64,000 bases of DNA from Catenuloplanes indicus (GTDB taxonomy: Bacteria > Actinomycetota > Actinomycetes > Mycobacteriales > Micromonosporaceae): positions 7,856,501 to 7,920,500 of the forward strand of contig NZ_JAUSUZ010000001.1 in the NCBI RefSeq assembly GCF_030813715.1. The letters are read 5' to 3'. Made by a program: the position numbers and the translations under genes. Shown here one piece after another: positions 63,629 through 64,000 of this stretch (positions are counted from its first letter, which is position 1; each line of letters begins with the position of its first letter). Under the pieces are notes generated by a model. It saw only the letters and a list, made by a program, of their open reading frames with translations, was not told where the DNA came from and ran no database searches.

Positions 63629-64000
63629 ATGTCTGTTCGTCGGATCATGGGAACCGAGGTCGAGTACGGGATCTCCGTGCCCGGCCAGCCGGGCGCCAAC
63701 CCGATGGTGACCTCCTCGCAGGTGGTCAACGCCTACGGGGCACGGCCGGAGCTCAACCGCGGCGGGCGCACCCGCTGGGACTACGAGGAGGAGTCGCCGC
63801 TGCGCGACGCGCGCGGCTTCACGTACTCCGGCGCCGCCTACGACCCCGCCGAGGCGCTCGCGGACGAGGATCTGGGCCTGGCCAACGTCATCCTCACCAA
63901 CGGCGCGCGCCTCTACGTCGACCACGCCCACCCGGAATACTCCACGCCCGAGGTCACCAACCCGCTCGACGTGGTCAAGTGGGACAAGGCCGGCGAGCGT
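63629..64000 (+). CDS. dop: Pup deamidase/depupylase Dop, N-terminal part
   Basis: The first 124 codons of dop are present; the gene continues past the right edge. The product is a glutamine-synthetase-like enzyme that deamidates Pup and removes it from substrates. The start [16 protein letters not shown] holds the acidic Mg/ATP-binding stretch (E10, E12), and [18 protein letters not shown] is the conserved segment found in Dop and PafA. The [32 protein letters not shown] stretch lies where the Dop-specific loop is expected, favouring Dop over PafA. The ATG is preceded by GGGGAGGG. Confidence 0.9.
   Translation, partial: MSVRRIMGTEVEYGISVPGQPGANPMVTSSQVVNAYGARPELNRGGRTRWDYEEESPLRDARGFTYSGAAYDPAEALADEDLGLANVILTNGARLYVDHAHPEYSTPEVTNPLDVVKWDKAGER

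Overview
The window is chromosomal DNA of a very high-GC Gram-positive bacterium of the Actinomycetota. The evidence is near-universal G/C at third codon positions, frequent GTG starts, mycothiol synthesis (mshC), the Pup-proteasome genes (arc and dop), an accessory SecA2, an F420-type LLM oxidoreductase, and small families typical of the phylum (DUF3090, SCO1664, DUF5703, PAC2). The gene set looks most like Micromonosporaceae, but that family assignment is an inference. I see no rRNA, tRNA, CRISPR array, transposase or prophage; the DNA is continuous in composition.

Layout. 0-8.5 kb: end of a DMT-type transporter, a glutamate-cysteine ligase-like enzyme, small membrane and unknown proteins, an RsbW-like anti-sigma kinase, an ABC exporter and SecA2. 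8.9-12.9 kb: a redox pair, a membrane protein with two His pairs suited to two hemes followed by a soluble NuoF-like flavoprotein fused to a [3Fe-4S]-type ferredoxin. 12.9-19.1 kb: ankyrin and VOC proteins, a hydrolase, a large P-loop regulator, and a cysteine-catabolism pair (cysteine dioxygenase and rhodanese) followed by a winged-helix protein and a small membrane protein behind a twin operator. 19.3-27.2 kb: Tat-exported PhoX-like phosphatase, DUF72, DHH phosphoesterase, DksA/TraR protein, a degenerate uridine kinase, and a LacI regulator divergent from a GH1 beta-glucosidase.

27.2-35.9 kb, all on the minus strand, is the most unusual block. In transcription order it encodes a WXG100-like protein, a helical protein, a soluble FtsK/SpoIIIE-type ATPase, a three-helix membrane protein, a homocysteine methyltransferase, and a WD40 / Ras-like GTPase / zinc ribbon / TIR fusion. 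The first five genes are separated by overlaps or fewer than 10 bases. This resembles a minimal type VII-like module lacking the usual membrane components, placed beside a TIR effector with immune-receptor-like architecture. It is the best candidate here for an undescribed system.

36-50.5 kb: NYN ribonuclease, LysR regulator, hemerythrin, M20 peptidase, oxidoreductases, then a conserved actinobacterial run (histidine phosphatase, DUF3090, SCO1664, DUF998, mshC), GntR, TM2, PAC2 and HAD proteins. 50.5-57 kb: a lipoprotein zinc peptidase, a MacB/FtsX-type ABC transporter and a NarL-type two-component system. 57-64 kb: PilZ, RecB-like nuclease, site-2 protease, TrmI tRNA methyltransferase, the proteasomal ATPase ARC and the start of dop. 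The arc 3' end carries a notable in-frame triplication of its last codons and stop.
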